Assembly (NCBI GenBank): GCA_017469425.1
Contig: JAFUGJ010000036.1
Coordinates: 1 to 64,000 of the forward strand
Direction of reading: 5' to 3'
Origin: Bacteroidales bacterium
GTDB lineage: Bacteria > Bacteroidota > Bacteroidia > Bacteroidales > UBA932
Length of the DNA stretch: 64,000 nt
The notes below the pieces were generated by a model that was not told the origin of the DNA, ran no database searches, and was given only the letters and a program-made list of their open reading frames with translations. This document shows, in pieces, positions 16,343-25,861 of this stretch. The position numbers and the translations under genes are program-made. Within the stretch, counting starts at the first letter, position 1. Each line of letters starts with the position of its first letter.

Positions 16343-18555
16343 TACCAGAGTACGGGTTCCGGCCCCATTTCCAGCTCCAGAAGGGCACCGGACATTATAT
16401 CGGAGTAATCTATGAATGGCAGACTGTATGGCTTGCCATTCAGTTTTACCGACTGAATGTATCGGTTGGTGTCGCTGTTGTCCTTCACCTCTATGCGGAA
16501 GACCTTTCCCTTGCCCACATCTATCCGGGCACTGTCCACGACGGGAGAGCCGAACCAGAAACGCGTGGAGGCGGGTTCCACCTGATAGAAACCAAGGGCG
16601 GAAAGGACATACCAGGCGCTCATCTGCCCGACATCCTCGTTTCCGCAGAGCCCGTCGCGGCCGGTACCGTAAAGGGCACCCATCACTTCCCTTGCCCTGT
16701 CGGCAGCTTTCCCGGGGCATCCTGCCATAGTATATAGATATATAATATGGTGACTGGGCTCATTGCCGTGCACATACTGCCCTATCATCCCCGTCATGTC
16801 GCCGGAAGGATTTCCGTCAAGGCGGGTGGAAGCTGCAAACAGGGAATCAAGACGGGAGGTAAATCCTTCCTTCCCTCCATAAAACCCTGTCAGCCAGTCC
16901 ACATCATGGGGTGCAAGGAAGGAATACTGCCAGGCATTGCCTTCGCAATAGTCGTTTTCCTGGTGACTGCTCTCAAAAGGATTGAAGGGGGTACGCCAGC
17001 TTCCGTCGGAAAAACGCCCCCGCGCGAAGAGGGTTTCAGAATCCATGTAGTTGCGATAGCTGTGGCTCTTCTCTTCGTACAGGGCGGCCGTGTCGTCCTT
17101 GCCGAGCGCTGCAGCGGCCCTGCTCACGGAAGCGTCGGCGATGGCAAATTCCATGTCTTTCGCTATCGAACTCACGGTAAGGTCGGAAGGCACGAAACCA
17201 TGTTTCAGACGGAATTCATTCCCCTGGCCTACCACCTGCAGGGAGTTTTGCATGCTTTCAAGGGCATATTCCCTGTCGAATCCTCCTATTCCCTTCACGA
17301 TGGCATCTCCAACGGCTATGACTCCGGCTTCCCCCGGCATGCAGTAAGTTTCGTTCGACATGAGATGCCATATAGGAAGGAAGCCCTGCTGCTCGTAAAT
17401 CTTGAGCATGGCCTGGGTCATGTTCCCCACCCTTTCGGGGCAAAGGATGCTGAGCAAAGGCATTTCCGCCCTGTAGGTATCCCAAAGGGAGAAAGTGGTA
17501 TAGTTGTCAAACGCGGCCTTTTCGTAAACCTTGTCGTCGGAGCCCCTGTAGGAGCCGTCCACATCGTTGTAGAGCGAAGGGGCAATCATACAGTGGTACA
17601 GGGCTGTGTAGAAGATTTTGTTCACATCTTCCGCAGCATCAATCCTCACTTTTGAAAGCTCCTTTTCCCATGCTTTGCGGGCATCTTCACGCACGATTTC
17701 AAAGTCAAAGCCTGTAATTTCGCTCTTAAGATTCAGCTCCGCTCCCTCCATGCTCACGGGAGAAAGCCCGATTTTTACCAGAAGCTGCTCTCCTTCTGCC
17801 GTCTTGAAACTGACCCTGGAAAACATTCTCTGCTGGATTCCGCCACCGACTTCAGGGTCTTTTTCCGAATCAATGTACTCGACGCTGTCGAAGGGTCTGG
17901 AAAATTCCATGTAGAAGAATAGCTTCTGATTCTTCGCCCAGCCCTTCGAGAATCTCCACCCGCGAAGCGCACTGTCGCCAACGGTCTCGGCGTAGGTGTC
18001 GGTCGCATGGTCCCAGTTGGCTCCATTCTTCAGGTCGAGAACCACCGCACTTTCTTCCGACTCGGGAAAGGTGTAGCGATGTATGGCGGCACGCTCCGTA
18101 GCGGTCATTTCAGCGAGGATGCCGTATCGGGTGAGCGGAACGCTGTAGTACCCCGGTTCCGCAATCTCCCTGCTCCTGTCGGCATAGGACCAGAGGCCGG
18201 AAGACGGGTCGCCGTGCACTCCGCGGGCATAGGTAAGGTCGGACCCTACCACAGGCATCAGAGTCATATCCAACAAGTCGTCGCAGCCGGTGCCGCTAAG
18301 ATGCGTATGCGAAAACCCTATGACGGTAGAATCCGACTCATGGTAGCCGGAACACCAGTCCCAGCGCTTGGTGATGCTCGTAGGTCCGGCCTGCACAAAG
18401 CCGAAAGGAACATTGGCACCCACGAAAACATGTCCGTGGTATCCCGAACCTATAAGAGGGTCCACATACTGCAGGACATCGGGTGCCGCAGGCTTGGAGC
18501 ACGAAGCCAGGCAAAGGCCAAGCGCCACGACTATAAAAGGCAGGAATCTTTTCAT
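16339..18555 (-). CDS. GH92 alpha-1,2-mannosidase lipoprotein
   Basis: A 738-residue family GH92 exo-alpha-mannosidase. A lipoprotein signal ends with LASCSKP (lipobox Cys about 19), predicting anchorage in the outer membrane. Family hallmarks: GFSHTHLSGTGCDDLLDMTLMPV near 110, and in the (alpha/alpha)6 domain GNEPSHHIIYLY and CGNEDVGQMSAWYVLSALGFY. GH92 enzymes trim mannose from N-glycans in a calcium-dependent way, which suits a host-glycan diet. The ATG at 18555 gives the lipoprotein signal; the frame to 18597 would cross the promoter box at 18578-18585. Confidence 0.94.
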   Translation of the reverse strand: MKRFLPFIVVALGLCLASCSKPAAPDVLQYVDPLIGSGYHGHVFVGANVPFGFVQAGPTSITKRWDWCSGYHESDSTVIGFSHTHLSGTGCDDLLDMTLMPVVGSDLTYARGVHGDPSSGLWSYADRSREIAEPGYYSVPLTRYGILAEMTATERAAIHRYTFPESEESAVVLDLKNGANWDHATDTYAETVGDSALRGWRFSKGWAKNQKLFFYMEFSRPFDSVEYIDSEKDPEVGGGIQQRMFSRVSFKTAEGEQLLVKIGLSPVSMEGAELNLKSEITGFDFEIVREDARKAWEKELSKVRIDAAEDVNKIFYTALYHCMIAPSLYNDVDGSYRGSDDKVYEKAAFDNYTTFSLWDTYRAEMPLLSILCPERVGNMTQAMLKIYEQQGFLPIWHLMSNETYCMPGEAGVIAVGDAIVKGIGGFDREYALESMQNSLQVVGQGNEFRLKHGFVPSDLTVSSIAKDMEFAIADASVSRAAAALGKDDTAALYEEKSHSYRNYMDSETLFARGRFSDGSWRTPFNPFESSHQENDYCEGNAWQYSFLAPHDVDWLTGFYGGKEGFTSRLDSLFAASTRLDGNPSGDMTGMIGQYVHGNEPSHHIIYLYTMAGCPGKAADRAREVMGALYGTGRDGLCGNEDVGQMSAWYVLSALGFYQVEPASTRFWFGSPVVDSARIDVGKGKVFRIEVKDNSDTNRYIQSVKLNGKPYSLPFIDYSDIMSGALLELEMGPEPVLWY

Positions 18556-18577
18556 TGCTGATTTGTTGTATTTCCCC

Positions 18578-18608
18578 CAAATATACAAAAAAACCATCCG
18601 TAAGCAAA
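18578..18608 (-). promoter_or_regulatory. Consensus promoter of the GH92 gene
   Basis: Minus strand: -33 TTTG (18605-18608), 19-nt spacer, -7 TATATTTG (18578-18585). This is a full match to the Bacteroides vegetative promoter. The ATG at 18555 lies 22 nt downstream. Confidence 0.75.
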
Positions 18609-18660
18609 AACGCCAAATAAAGCTTTAGGTCCTAACCACTTTGCGCGTGGGCGTTGCGGA

Positions 18661-18720
18661 GGGCAGGCAATGCTGACGGGCGGCCACCGCGACGCACGCA
18701 GTCCTTTGCCTGCCCGTCAG
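18661..18720. repeat. Two overlapping inverted repeats (alternative hairpins)
   Basis: GGGCAGGCAA (18661-18670) pairs with TTGCCTGCCC (18706-18715), and CTGACGGGC (18673-18681) pairs with GCCCGTCAG (18712-18720). The right arms overlap, so only one stem can form fully at a time. The segment is GC-rich and lies between the GH92 promoter and the KilA-N stop. No T run follows on either strand. Confidence 0.65.
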
Positions 18721-18744
18721 GCGGACTCTGGCAGCGGGAAGATA

Positions 18745-19548
18745 CTACTTCAGGAGTTTACGACCGCTTTCGTCGCCTTCGAGTACTGACATCTGCTGGA
18801 TGGCAATCGTATTCAATTTACGGAGCCTTTCTGACTGAGGCTGACCTTCATTGATGAAAATGGCGTTCAGGCTTTCCATGTTGGACAGGCAGATGAGTTG
18901 GTTGATGGTGGCATAGTCACGGATGTTGCCTTTGAGACCGGGATTGGCATCACGCCACTCTTTTGCCGTCATACCGAACAGGGCCACATTGAGAACATCG
19001 GCCTCGTTGGCATAGATGAATGAAATTTGCCGCTCGGACACTTCTGCTGGAATCAGGTTCTGTTTGATGGCGTCTGTGTGGATACGGTAATTCACCTTGG
19101 AGAGTTCGCGCTTGGCTGTCCAACCAATTAGTTTCTGCTCTTCTTCTTTTAATCGCTGGAATTCTCGTATGAGATAGACCTTGAATTCCGGGCTAATCCA
19201 CATGGCAAACTCGAAGGCGATGTCCTTGTGGGCATAGGTGCCACCATAACGGCCAGCTTTTGAAACGATGCCGATGGCATTGGTTTTCTCTGCCCACTCC
19301 TTGGCGCTGATGCGGAAGTTGTTGAGCCCGGCCTTGCTTTTAATCCTGTCGAATTCGACAGAATTAAAATCGGGATTGTACACTTTCTCCCATGTTCCCA
19401 GAAACTCTACGGTGTTCCGATTGCGGAGCCAGTTGTGGAAAAAGAAATCCCCATCCTTGGAGCGCATCATGTCCGTGAGGCTGATGTAGTCCTCACTATT
19501 GACCTTTACCACCGTCACGGCAACGCCGTTCACATCTATCTTCGCCAT
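18745..19548 (-). CDS. KilA-N domain protein
   Basis: A 267-residue protein with an N-terminal KilA-N domain (about 5-115): YISLTDMM, FFFHNWLRNRNTVEFLGTWE, and GRYGGTYAHKDIAFEFAMWISPEFKVYL. KilA-N is a DNA-binding fold found in phages and mobile elements and common in Bacteroidota genomes. The C-terminal half is a conserved extension (NVALFGMTAKEWRDANPGLKGNIRDYA) seen in chromosomal members. The start at 19548 has an AGGAG sequence 7 nt upstream, unusual for this genome and supportive of this ATG. It stands alone, which fits acquisition by transfer. Its target is unknown. Confidence 0.85.
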   Translation of the reverse strand: MAKIDVNGVAVTVVKVNSEDYISLTDMMRSKDGDFFFHNWLRNRNTVEFLGTWEKVYNPDFNSVEFDRIKSKAGLNNFRISAKEWAEKTNAIGIVSKAGRYGGTYAHKDIAFEFAMWISPEFKVYLIREFQRLKEEEQKLIGWTAKRELSKVNYRIHTDAIKQNLIPAEVSERQISFIYANEADVLNVALFGMTAKEWRDANPGLKGNIRDYATINQLICLSNMESLNAIFINEGQPQSERLRKLNTIAIQQMSVLEGDESGRKLLK

Positions 19549-19705
19549 AACATCTCCTGTTTTCAACTAAACAAAGATAAGCCTTATTCTTTACACAGGC
19601 AAACAAACCAGTCTCAATGTGTGAGCAACACAACAAAGCGAGAAATAGATGTGAGATAACGGATAATTCCGTCTATGTGGAATTGGTACATGGCGGAACC
19701 CGAAA

Positions 19706-19734
19706 ACAAAAAACCACCCCCGGGAAGAGGATGG
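19706..19734 (-). terminator. Intrinsic terminator of gap
   Basis: Minus strand: stem CCATCC / GGGTGG (one G-T pair) followed by a T run, 23 bp after the GAPDH stop. Confidence 0.6.
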
Positions 19735-19756
19735 CTTAAAAAATATGCAACTCTTA

Positions 19757-20824
19757 TTACTTCAGCTCTGCAAGATACTTGATGGTGCGGACCATCTGGG
19801 AAGTATATGAGTTCTCGTTGTCGTACCAGGAAACAACCTGAACCTGGAAGGTTTCTTCGTCAATCTTGGAAACCATGGTCTGGGTTGCATCGAAGAGGGA
19901 ACCGAACTTCATGCCGATGACATCGGAGCTCACAATCTGGTCCTCGGTGTAACCGAAGGATTCGGTGGCGGCTGCCTTCATTGCGGCGTTGATGCCTTCA
20001 ACGGTAACATCCTTGCCCTTGACTACGGCCACGAGGATAGTGGTGGAACCGGTAGGGGTGGGAACGCGCTGTGCGCTGCCGATAAGCTTGCCGTTGAGTT
20101 CGGGGATTACGAGACCGATGGCCTTTGCTGCTCCGGTGGAGTTGGGAACGATGTTGCATGCGCCTGCGCGGCTGCGGCGGAGGTCACCCTTGCGCTGAGG
20201 GCCGTCGAGAATCATCTGGTCGCCGGTGTAGGCGTGGATGGTGCTCATGATACCGCTCTGGATGGGAGCGAACTTGTTGAGGGCGTCGGCCATGGGAGCG
20301 AGGCAGTTGGTGGTGCAGGAAGCTGCGCTGATAACTGTATCGGCAGGGGTAAGGGTCTTGTGGTTGGTGTTGTAAACGATGGTGGGAAGGTCGTTTCCTG
20401 CAGGAGCGGAGATGACAACCTTCTTTGCACCGGCCTGGATGTGTGCGGAAGCCTTTGCCTTGGAGGTATAGAAACCTGTGCACTCGAGGACGACATCAAC
20501 ATTCAATTCGCCCCAGGGAAGTTCTGCAGCGTTGGGCTTTGCATAGATGGTGATTTCTTTTCCGTCCACGATGATGGAACCGGGAGTGACAACGGTCTTG
20601 CCGTCTTCAGCGAGGACTGCGTCTTTGTAATCTACAGTGTGCTTTCCTTCACCGAACTTGCCTGCGAAACCACCCTGGGCGGTGTCGTACTTGAGAAGGT
20701 GAGCAAGCATTTTGGGACTTGTGAGGTCGTTGATGGCAACTACTTCATAACCATCGGCCTCAAACATCTGACGGAATGCCAGACGACCGATACGGCCAAA
20801 ACCGTTGATAGCAATTCTATTCAT
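19757..20824 (-). CDS. gap: Glyceraldehyde-3-phosphate dehydrogenase, type I
   Basis: A 355-residue GAPDH, which oxidises glyceraldehyde-3-phosphate to 1,3-bisphosphoglycerate in glycolysis. The NAD fold [14 protein letters not shown] and the NAD-selecting Asp33 (VAINDL) are at the N-terminus; the catalytic Cys170 is in [12 protein letters not shown]. About 15-20 residues longer than many bacterial forms, mainly from a loop near 68-90. Monocistronic, with its own promoter and terminator. Confidence 0.96.
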   Translation of the reverse strand: MNRIAINGFGRIGRLAFRQMFEADGYEVVAINDLTSPKMLAHLLKYDTAQGGFAGKFGEGKHTVDYKDAVLAEDGKTVVTPGSIIVDGKEITIYAKPNAAELPWGELNVDVVLECTGFYTSKAKASAHIQAGAKKVVISAPAGNDLPTIVYNTNHKTLTPADTVISAASCTTNCLAPMADALNKFAPIQSGIMSTIHAYTGDQMILDGPQRKGDLRRSRAGACNIVPNSTGAAKAIGLVIPELNGKLIGSAQRVPTPTGSTTILVAVVKGKDVTVEGINAAMKAAATESFGYTEDQIVSSDVIGMKFGSLFDATQTMVSKIDEETFQVQVVSWYDNENSYTSQMVRTIKYLAELK

Positions 20825-20864
20825 ATTCTAACTAAAAATAAGTATGTTTCTTAAAAAAGCGACG

Positions 20865-20872
20865 CAAATCTA
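20865..20872 (-). promoter_or_regulatory. -7 promoter element of gap
   Basis: TAGATTTG on the minus strand, giving a leader of about 35 nt before the ATG at 20824. Confidence 0.5.
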
Positions 20873-20916
20873 CAAAAAAATTACAGCATAATCAATAATT
20901 GCAGAGAAAATAGAAC

Positions 20917-20924
20917 TATCTTTG
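20917..20924 (+). promoter_or_regulatory. -7 promoter element of surE-lpxB
   Basis: TATCTTTG, 17 nt before the surE ATG at 20942. Confidence 0.55.
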
Positions 20925-20941
20925 CATAAAAGCATCTGAAA

Positions 20942-21781
20942 ATGAAAATTCTCCTTACGAACGACGACGGTTTCGATGCGAAAGGCATACGCACTCTTGC
21001 CCGAATCATGAGGCGTTACGGCGAAATAACCGTGGTTGCGCCCAAACGGCACCAGAGCGGCATGTCCATGGCAGTGAACCTCGGGCAGAGCCCCATTCCG
21101 GTGAAAAAACTACGGGAAGAACCGGGCGAAAGCTGGTGGTATCTCGGAGGTACCCCGTCGAGCTGCGTGAAATACGGAATCGACAATATCTTCCATCCCG
21201 GCAAACCCGATGTCGTCGTGAGCGGCATAAACCACGGGGGCAACTACGGCACAGCCTATCTCTATTCCGGCACCATCGGAGCCGCTTCGGAGGCCGCACT
21301 TGCATACATTCCCGCAATCGCAGTATCCATCGACGCATTCGACCCGGATGCCGATTTCAGCAGCGTGGAAAAGTATTTTCCCGCCATCTTCGAGAAGATT
21401 ATGGCCAACCCCTCCGGGAAGTCCGGCTACATCTACAACATCAACTTCCCCAAGCCCGGCACCGCCATCAAAGGCGTGCGCATGGCTGAAGAAGCCTGGC
21501 TGCGCTGGGAGAACGAATTCGTAAATTACGATGCAGCGCTGTTCCGCAAGCTGGTGAAGGAGAAGTTCGGAAAGTCCGCTCCCGAATTCCCCGAGCCGGA
21601 AGAAGGAGAAATGCAGTACATGATGGCAGGCGACATCGTGAACGACTCCGCGGACTCCCCTCTTGCGGACATCAATCTGCTCGCCCGGGGATACATCACA
21701 GTCTCGGCGCACCGCCTGCTGTCGCACGACCTTGAAGAAAACGCCCGTCTGCAAGCTGCGGGGCTGGAAACGGATTTATGA
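20942..21781 (+). CDS. surE: 5'/3'-nucleotidase SurE
   Basis: A 279-residue SurE, a metal-dependent phosphatase acting on nucleoside monophosphates. The family start MKILLTNDDG supplies Asp8 and Asp9 of the metal site; APKRHQSGMSMAV gives the phosphate-binding Ser/Asn region, and VVSGINHGGNYGTAYLYSGTIGAASEA is the signature. Slightly long for the family (about 250). It is translationally coupled to lpxB by a 4-bp overlap (ATGA). Confidence 0.95.
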   Translation: MKILLTNDDGFDAKGIRTLARIMRRYGEITVVAPKRHQSGMSMAVNLGQSPIPVKKLREEPGESWWYLGGTPSSCVKYGIDNIFHPGKPDVVVSGINHGGNYGTAYLYSGTIGAASEAALAYIPAIAVSIDAFDPDADFSSVEKYFPAIFEKIMANPSGKSGYIYNINFPKPGTAIKGVRMAEEAWLRWENEFVNYDAALFRKLVKEKFGKSAPEFPEPEEGEMQYMMAGDIVNDSADSPLADINLLARGYITVSAHRLLSHDLEENARLQAAGLETDL

Positions 21782-22902
21782 GATACTATCTTATTGCCGG
21801 AGAAGCATCCGGCGACCTCCACGGCAGCAACCTGCTGAAAGGGCTCATTGCCGAAGATGCGGATGCGCAAATCCGTTTTTGGGGCGGAGCCATGATGGAG
21901 GCTGTCGGCGGCGCCAAGGTAAAGGACTACCGCGACACCGCCGTGATGGGCCTTGGGGATGTGATTTCAAACCTCGGGAAAATACGCCGCAATCTACGCA
22001 AATGCAAAGATGACATCCTGGAGTGGAAACCTGATGTCGTGATTCTCATCGACTACCCCGGCTTCAACATGAAGATAGCCCGCTTCTGCCACGAAAAGGG
22101 GATTCGCGTATTCTACTACATCGCCCCGAAGACCTGGGCTTCCCGGGAAGGGCGCAACCGCAAGCTGAAGGCGTGGGTGGACAGGCTCTTCATCGTTTTC
22201 CCGTTCGAAATCCCCTACTTCAGCGAAAAGGGCGTACCCTTCATCTATAAGGGGAATCCCCTCATAGATGCGGTCGACGGCCACGCCTACTCGCGCCCGA
22301 CGGAAAAGGAATACATAGCAATCCTCGCAGGTTCGCGAAAGGGAGAAATCGCCCGTACCATGCCGAAGGCCATGCAAATGGCAGACCGGTTGCACGCGCT
22401 GCCCCAATTCGCGGACTATGAGTTCATAGTTGCCGGGGCCCCTGCAAGAAGCGAAGACGATTATTCCCGCCATATTGCCGGAAGGCCGTATGTAAAGCTT
22501 GTTTTCGGCCGCACTTACGATGTCCTGAAATATGCCGGAGCCGCACTTGTAAACAGCGGCACCGCATCGCTCGAAGCCGCCCTCATCGGCACTCCGCAGG
22601 TGGTTTGCTGGAGCACTTCGCTCGTCACGGCCCTGGCCGGGAAATATCTTCTCCGCGTGCTGGACCACATAAAGTATATTTCCCTCGGCAACCTCATCCT
22701 CGACAAACCCGCCTTCCTCGAACTTATCCAATACGACTTCACTCCCGAGGCCGCAGGCGACGAAATCCGAAGGCTCATTGAAGACAGGCCGTATCGCGAC
22801 GCCATGCTTGCCGATTACGCGCAGATAAGAAAAAGCCTTGGCGGGAGCGGCGCATCGCGTGCCGTTGCCAAGGCCATGACAGACAGGCTGAAGGAAGCTT
22901 AG
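21778..22902 (+). CDS. lpxB: Lipid-A-disaccharide synthase
   Basis: A 374-residue GT19 enzyme that joins UDP-2,3-diacylglucosamine and lipid X in lipid A synthesis at the inner membrane. The signature YYLIAGEASGDLHGSNL is at the N-terminus, with GVISNLGKIRRNLRKCK, YYIAPKTWASREGRNRKLK and, in the nucleotide-binding half, NSGTASLEAALIGTPQVV. It overlaps surE by 4 bp and the convergent sulfatase gene by 4 bp. Confidence 0.95.
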   Translation: MRYYLIAGEASGDLHGSNLLKGLIAEDADAQIRFWGGAMMEAVGGAKVKDYRDTAVMGLGDVISNLGKIRRNLRKCKDDILEWKPDVVILIDYPGFNMKIARFCHEKGIRVFYYIAPKTWASREGRNRKLKAWVDRLFIVFPFEIPYFSEKGVPFIYKGNPLIDAVDGHAYSRPTEKEYIAILAGSRKGEIARTMPKAMQMADRLHALPQFADYEFIVAGAPARSEDDYSRHIAGRPYVKLVFGRTYDVLKYAGAALVNSGTASLEAALIGTPQVVCWSTSLVTALAGKYLLRVLDHIKYISLGNLILDKPAFLELIQYDFTPEAAGDEIRRLIEDRPYRDAMLADYAQIRKSLGGSGASRAVAKAMTDRLKEA

Positions 22903-24944
22903 AACTTCCGGGTATTGATTACCTGATACAGAGCCTGTGCCTCACGCATGGGCTCTTCTGCAATGCCATCAGTCATAAGGGTTTCCCTGAAGCCGGTGCG
23001 GCCTTCGTTCTCCACCTCGAACTGGCGTATCTGCCGCACGGGGCTCAGCACGGTAAGCACCGAATCGGCATAGTAGCCGAGGTCCTGGTAAGTGGCCATG
23101 AAAGCCCTTTCGCGAAACGAGTCATCAAGCACATCCTGCCCGTAGAAACGGGAATCGTAGCTGAATCCCAGAAGGGAGAAAAGAGTAGGCATCACATCAA
23201 TCTGCGAGCAGACTTTCCCAACATGGGCGGGTTCGACAAAGCCAGGGGCATAGATGAATGCAGGGATGTGGTATCCTTCCAGCGGCAGGCTGGTCTTCCC
23301 AGCACTCGACGCGCAGTGGTCGGCCATGATTACGAATACGGTATTGTCAAACCATTCCCTTGCAGAAGCCTCACGGATGAACTCCCCTATCGCGTAATCG
23401 GTGTATTTCACCGCTGCAGAGCGCGACATGGCATTTCCTTCATATTCGATTCTACCTTCAGGGTAGGTGTAGGGCCGGTGGTTGGAAACCGTCATTATGT
23501 GCGCAAAGAAAGGCTCCCCGCAGGCGTCGAAATCGCGCAGGGCCACCCGGTATGTATCCTCGTCGCAGCAGCCCCAGATGTTGTCGAAAGTAATGTCGGA
23601 CTTAGCGAAGGTCTTTTTGTCGCGTATGGAATAGCCGTTGGTGCCGAAAAAATATTCCATGTTGTCGAAATAGGCATCGCCTCCATAGATGTAGGTGGTG
23701 CTGTAGCCAAAGCTTCGCAGCAGTTCGCCGGTGCTGAACACAGGCCCCTGCCCCGGTCGCTTGACGATGCTCTCCCCCGAACTTGGCGGGATGCATGCGG
23801 TAACAGCCTCAAGTCCTCGCACGGTGCGGTTGCCGGTGGCAAACAGGCGGTCGAAGGCAAGGCTGTGTTCGAACAGGCTGTCAAGATTTGGAGTTATCCC
23901 CCTTTCATTGCCAAAATATCCCATGAAATCGGCGCTGAGGCTTTCTATGGTGATGAGGATGATGTTTTTCCTGTTTTCCGGCCTGGAAGCGCTTACATGC
24001 CGCACTCCGTCGGCGTCCATGCCGCAAAGTTCCTGCTGCAGAGAGACGGCCTCGTCTTCATCCATCATTGCATAAAACTGGGAGTAGTCGAGCTCGTTGG
24101 ACGAGAATGCCTCGAGGAAATCCCAGCATCCGTTCTCCTGCAGCTGGGTGGCGAACATGTTCGAAGTGCCGAAGTTGCGGTATCCGTAATGAAGAAATCC
24201 AATGCCGAGACCCGCGAAGACAAGCGTGCAGCAAAGATTCAGAAGATATTTCCTCCCCGACCCTATTCCGAAATCTGCCCGGTGACTCCCCCGGAAAAGC
24301 AGCCAGCTTATGCCCAGCGATACTGCCAGTACTCCCAGTGACATGAGGGGGATGTTGTACGATTCAATGATATTGCCAATAACCTCGTTCGTATAGACGA
24401 GATAGTCCACCGCAATGAAATTGAACCGCACTGCGAACTCTTCCCAGAAAACAATCTCGCAGACGAAAATGAGCACCGAGCAGATGACATAAATGACGCT
24501 CGTCAGGATGGCCGTCCATTTTCTCCATCCGTCGCGGATGGAAGGGATGCAGTTCTTGAGTGCAAAGCACACGAACAACAAGGCCGTGAGAGCCTTTGCA
24601 ATGCCAGGCACCACTCCCCCGTACTCGTCGCTGATGTCGTTGAAGCCAATAACATAAATGGCAAGTGCGGCCAGCAGTCCGCAGATTATATATCCTGCCG
24701 GTTTGCGGTACTTCACCGAAGTTAGAAGCGAATAAACCACGAAAGCCGGAACAAGTGCGATGGATGAGAATGCAATGTCGTTCAGCAGTCCGAGAAAAAA
24801 TATCTTAATCCATCCGGAGAAAGCAAAATCCCTTACAGTCGCAGGCATGAACAGCAGCACGATGCGAAGCAAAAAGCCCATGACTGCCGCAAGAGCGACA
24901 AATCGTGGGGCAAAATACGAGAACCAGTCTTTAGTCTTATTCAT
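22899..24944 (-). CDS. LTA synthase / phosphoglycerol transferase-type sulfatase-fold membrane enzyme
   Basis: A 681-residue protein with about five N-terminal transmembrane helices (to about 260) and an extracytoplasmic alkaline-phosphatase-fold domain. The metal site begins with ITIESLS, and the nucleophile is likely Thr374 (ATGNRTVRG); MADHCASS, near the C-terminal end, holds further metal ligands. Such enzymes transfer phosphoglycerol or phosphoethanolamine to envelope glycans or lipids. The lipid kinase gene ends 4 bp upstream, so the pair may act together in recycling diacylglycerol released by the transferase, as in LtaS-DgkB pairs; that link is an inference. Confidence 0.88.
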   Translation of the reverse strand: MNKTKDWFSYFAPRFVALAAVMGFLLRIVLLFMPATVRDFAFSGWIKIFFLGLLNDIAFSSIALVPAFVVYSLLTSVKYRKPAGYIICGLLAALAIYVIGFNDISDEYGGVVPGIAKALTALLFVCFALKNCIPSIRDGWRKWTAILTSVIYVICSVLIFVCEIVFWEEFAVRFNFIAVDYLVYTNEVIGNIIESYNIPLMSLGVLAVSLGISWLLFRGSHRADFGIGSGRKYLLNLCCTLVFAGLGIGFLHYGYRNFGTSNMFATQLQENGCWDFLEAFSSNELDYSQFYAMMDEDEAVSLQQELCGMDADGVRHVSASRPENRKNIILITIESLSADFMGYFGNERGITPNLDSLFEHSLAFDRLFATGNRTVRGLEAVTACIPPSSGESIVKRPGQGPVFSTGELLRSFGYSTTYIYGGDAYFDNMEYFFGTNGYSIRDKKTFAKSDITFDNIWGCCDEDTYRVALRDFDACGEPFFAHIMTVSNHRPYTYPEGRIEYEGNAMSRSAAVKYTDYAIGEFIREASAREWFDNTVFVIMADHCASSAGKTSLPLEGYHIPAFIYAPGFVEPAHVGKVCSQIDVMPTLFSLLGFSYDSRFYGQDVLDDSFRERAFMATYQDLGYYADSVLTVLSPVRQIRQFEVENEGRTGFRETLMTDGIAEEPMREAQALYQVINTRKF

Positions 24945-24948
24945 AAGT

Positions 24949-25803
24949 TTATGGAATCAATACATTCAAGGATGAAGGAACAATCTCTATTTCTATCCTC
25001 CTGCCTTCGTTTACAGGCTCACCGTCAAAATGCGCCGGGCCCGCCGAATCACGCTTGATGACTATCCTCTTTCCGTTCAGGCAGACGGTGTTGTCGCAGC
25101 CGCGCACCTTCCCGAGCATGAGTCTGGAAATCAGCACCGGAAAAGCAAAAGTGGAGAAAGGCGTGACTATGGTAATGTCGAGTTTACCGTCGAGCACGCT
25201 TGCTCCCCCGCAGATTTTGGCATTGTTGCCCCATTGCGCGGCATTTCCGACCGTAATCATCACAGCCTTCCCTTCCCATGCATCCTGCCCGTCCACGCTT
25301 ATCCTGTAGTGTTCGGGCTCATAGCTGAACCAGTCTCTGGCAGAAAGCGAGACATAGGACATAAGCCCCCTGTGAGACGACTTGGAAAAGTCCATGCCCA
25401 CCTTCGCGTCGAATCCCACGCCCGTGGTGCAAAAAAACTTCCTGCCGTTCATGAGGCCGTAATCCATACGGGCGACGGAAGCGCCCTGCAACTGTTCCAG
25501 CGCCCTGCTCCATCTGCGGCTCATCCCGAGATGCAAGGCAAGGCCGTCGCCGCTGCCACAGGGAATGATGCCGAGAGCCTTGTGCGTACCCGCAAGGGCC
25601 GAGGCGACTTCGTTCACCGTGCCGTCGCCCCCGACCGCAACCACGACATCGCAATCAGCCTCGGCGGCAAGCAGGGCTGCATGGGAAGCATATTCGGTAT
25701 ATCTGATACTGCCGGAGCCGAAACGCCTGGCAATCATCCCGGCGAGAGCCGATTTGTCTTTTCCTCCGGAAACCGGATTTACGATAAAAACATAACTTTT
25801 CAT
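24949..25803 (-). CDS. Diacylglycerol kinase-family lipid kinase (YegS/DgkB type)
   Basis: A 284-residue lipid kinase. NPVSGG at the N-terminus and VVAVGGDGTVNEVASAL form the nucleotide site, followed by GIIPCGSGDGLALHLGM. The C-terminal half is the beta-sandwich typical of the family, with TTGVGFDAKV. It would phosphorylate diacylglycerol or a related lipid. It is followed after 4 bp by the LTA synthase-type gene. Confidence 0.92.
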   Translation of the reverse strand: MKSYVFIVNPVSGGKDKSALAGMIARRFGSGSIRYTEYASHAALLAAEADCDVVVAVGGDGTVNEVASALAGTHKALGIIPCGSGDGLALHLGMSRRWSRALEQLQGASVARMDYGLMNGRKFFCTTGVGFDAKVGMDFSKSSHRGLMSYVSLSARDWFSYEPEHYRISVDGQDAWEGKAVMITVGNAAQWGNNAKICGGASVLDGKLDITIVTPFSTFAFPVLISRLMLGKVRGCDNTVCLNGKRIVIKRDSAGPAHFDGEPVNEGRRIEIEIVPSSLNVLIP

Positions 25804-25826
25804 CGCCGTGAATTTGAATTCGACTG

Positions 25827-25834
25827 CAAATTTA
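25827..25834 (-). promoter_or_regulatory. -7 promoter element of the lipid kinase gene
   Basis: TAAATTTG on the minus strand, 23 nt before the ATG at 25803. Confidence 0.5.
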
Positions 25835-25861
25835 CATTTTTTTGGCTACATTTACGAGCAA

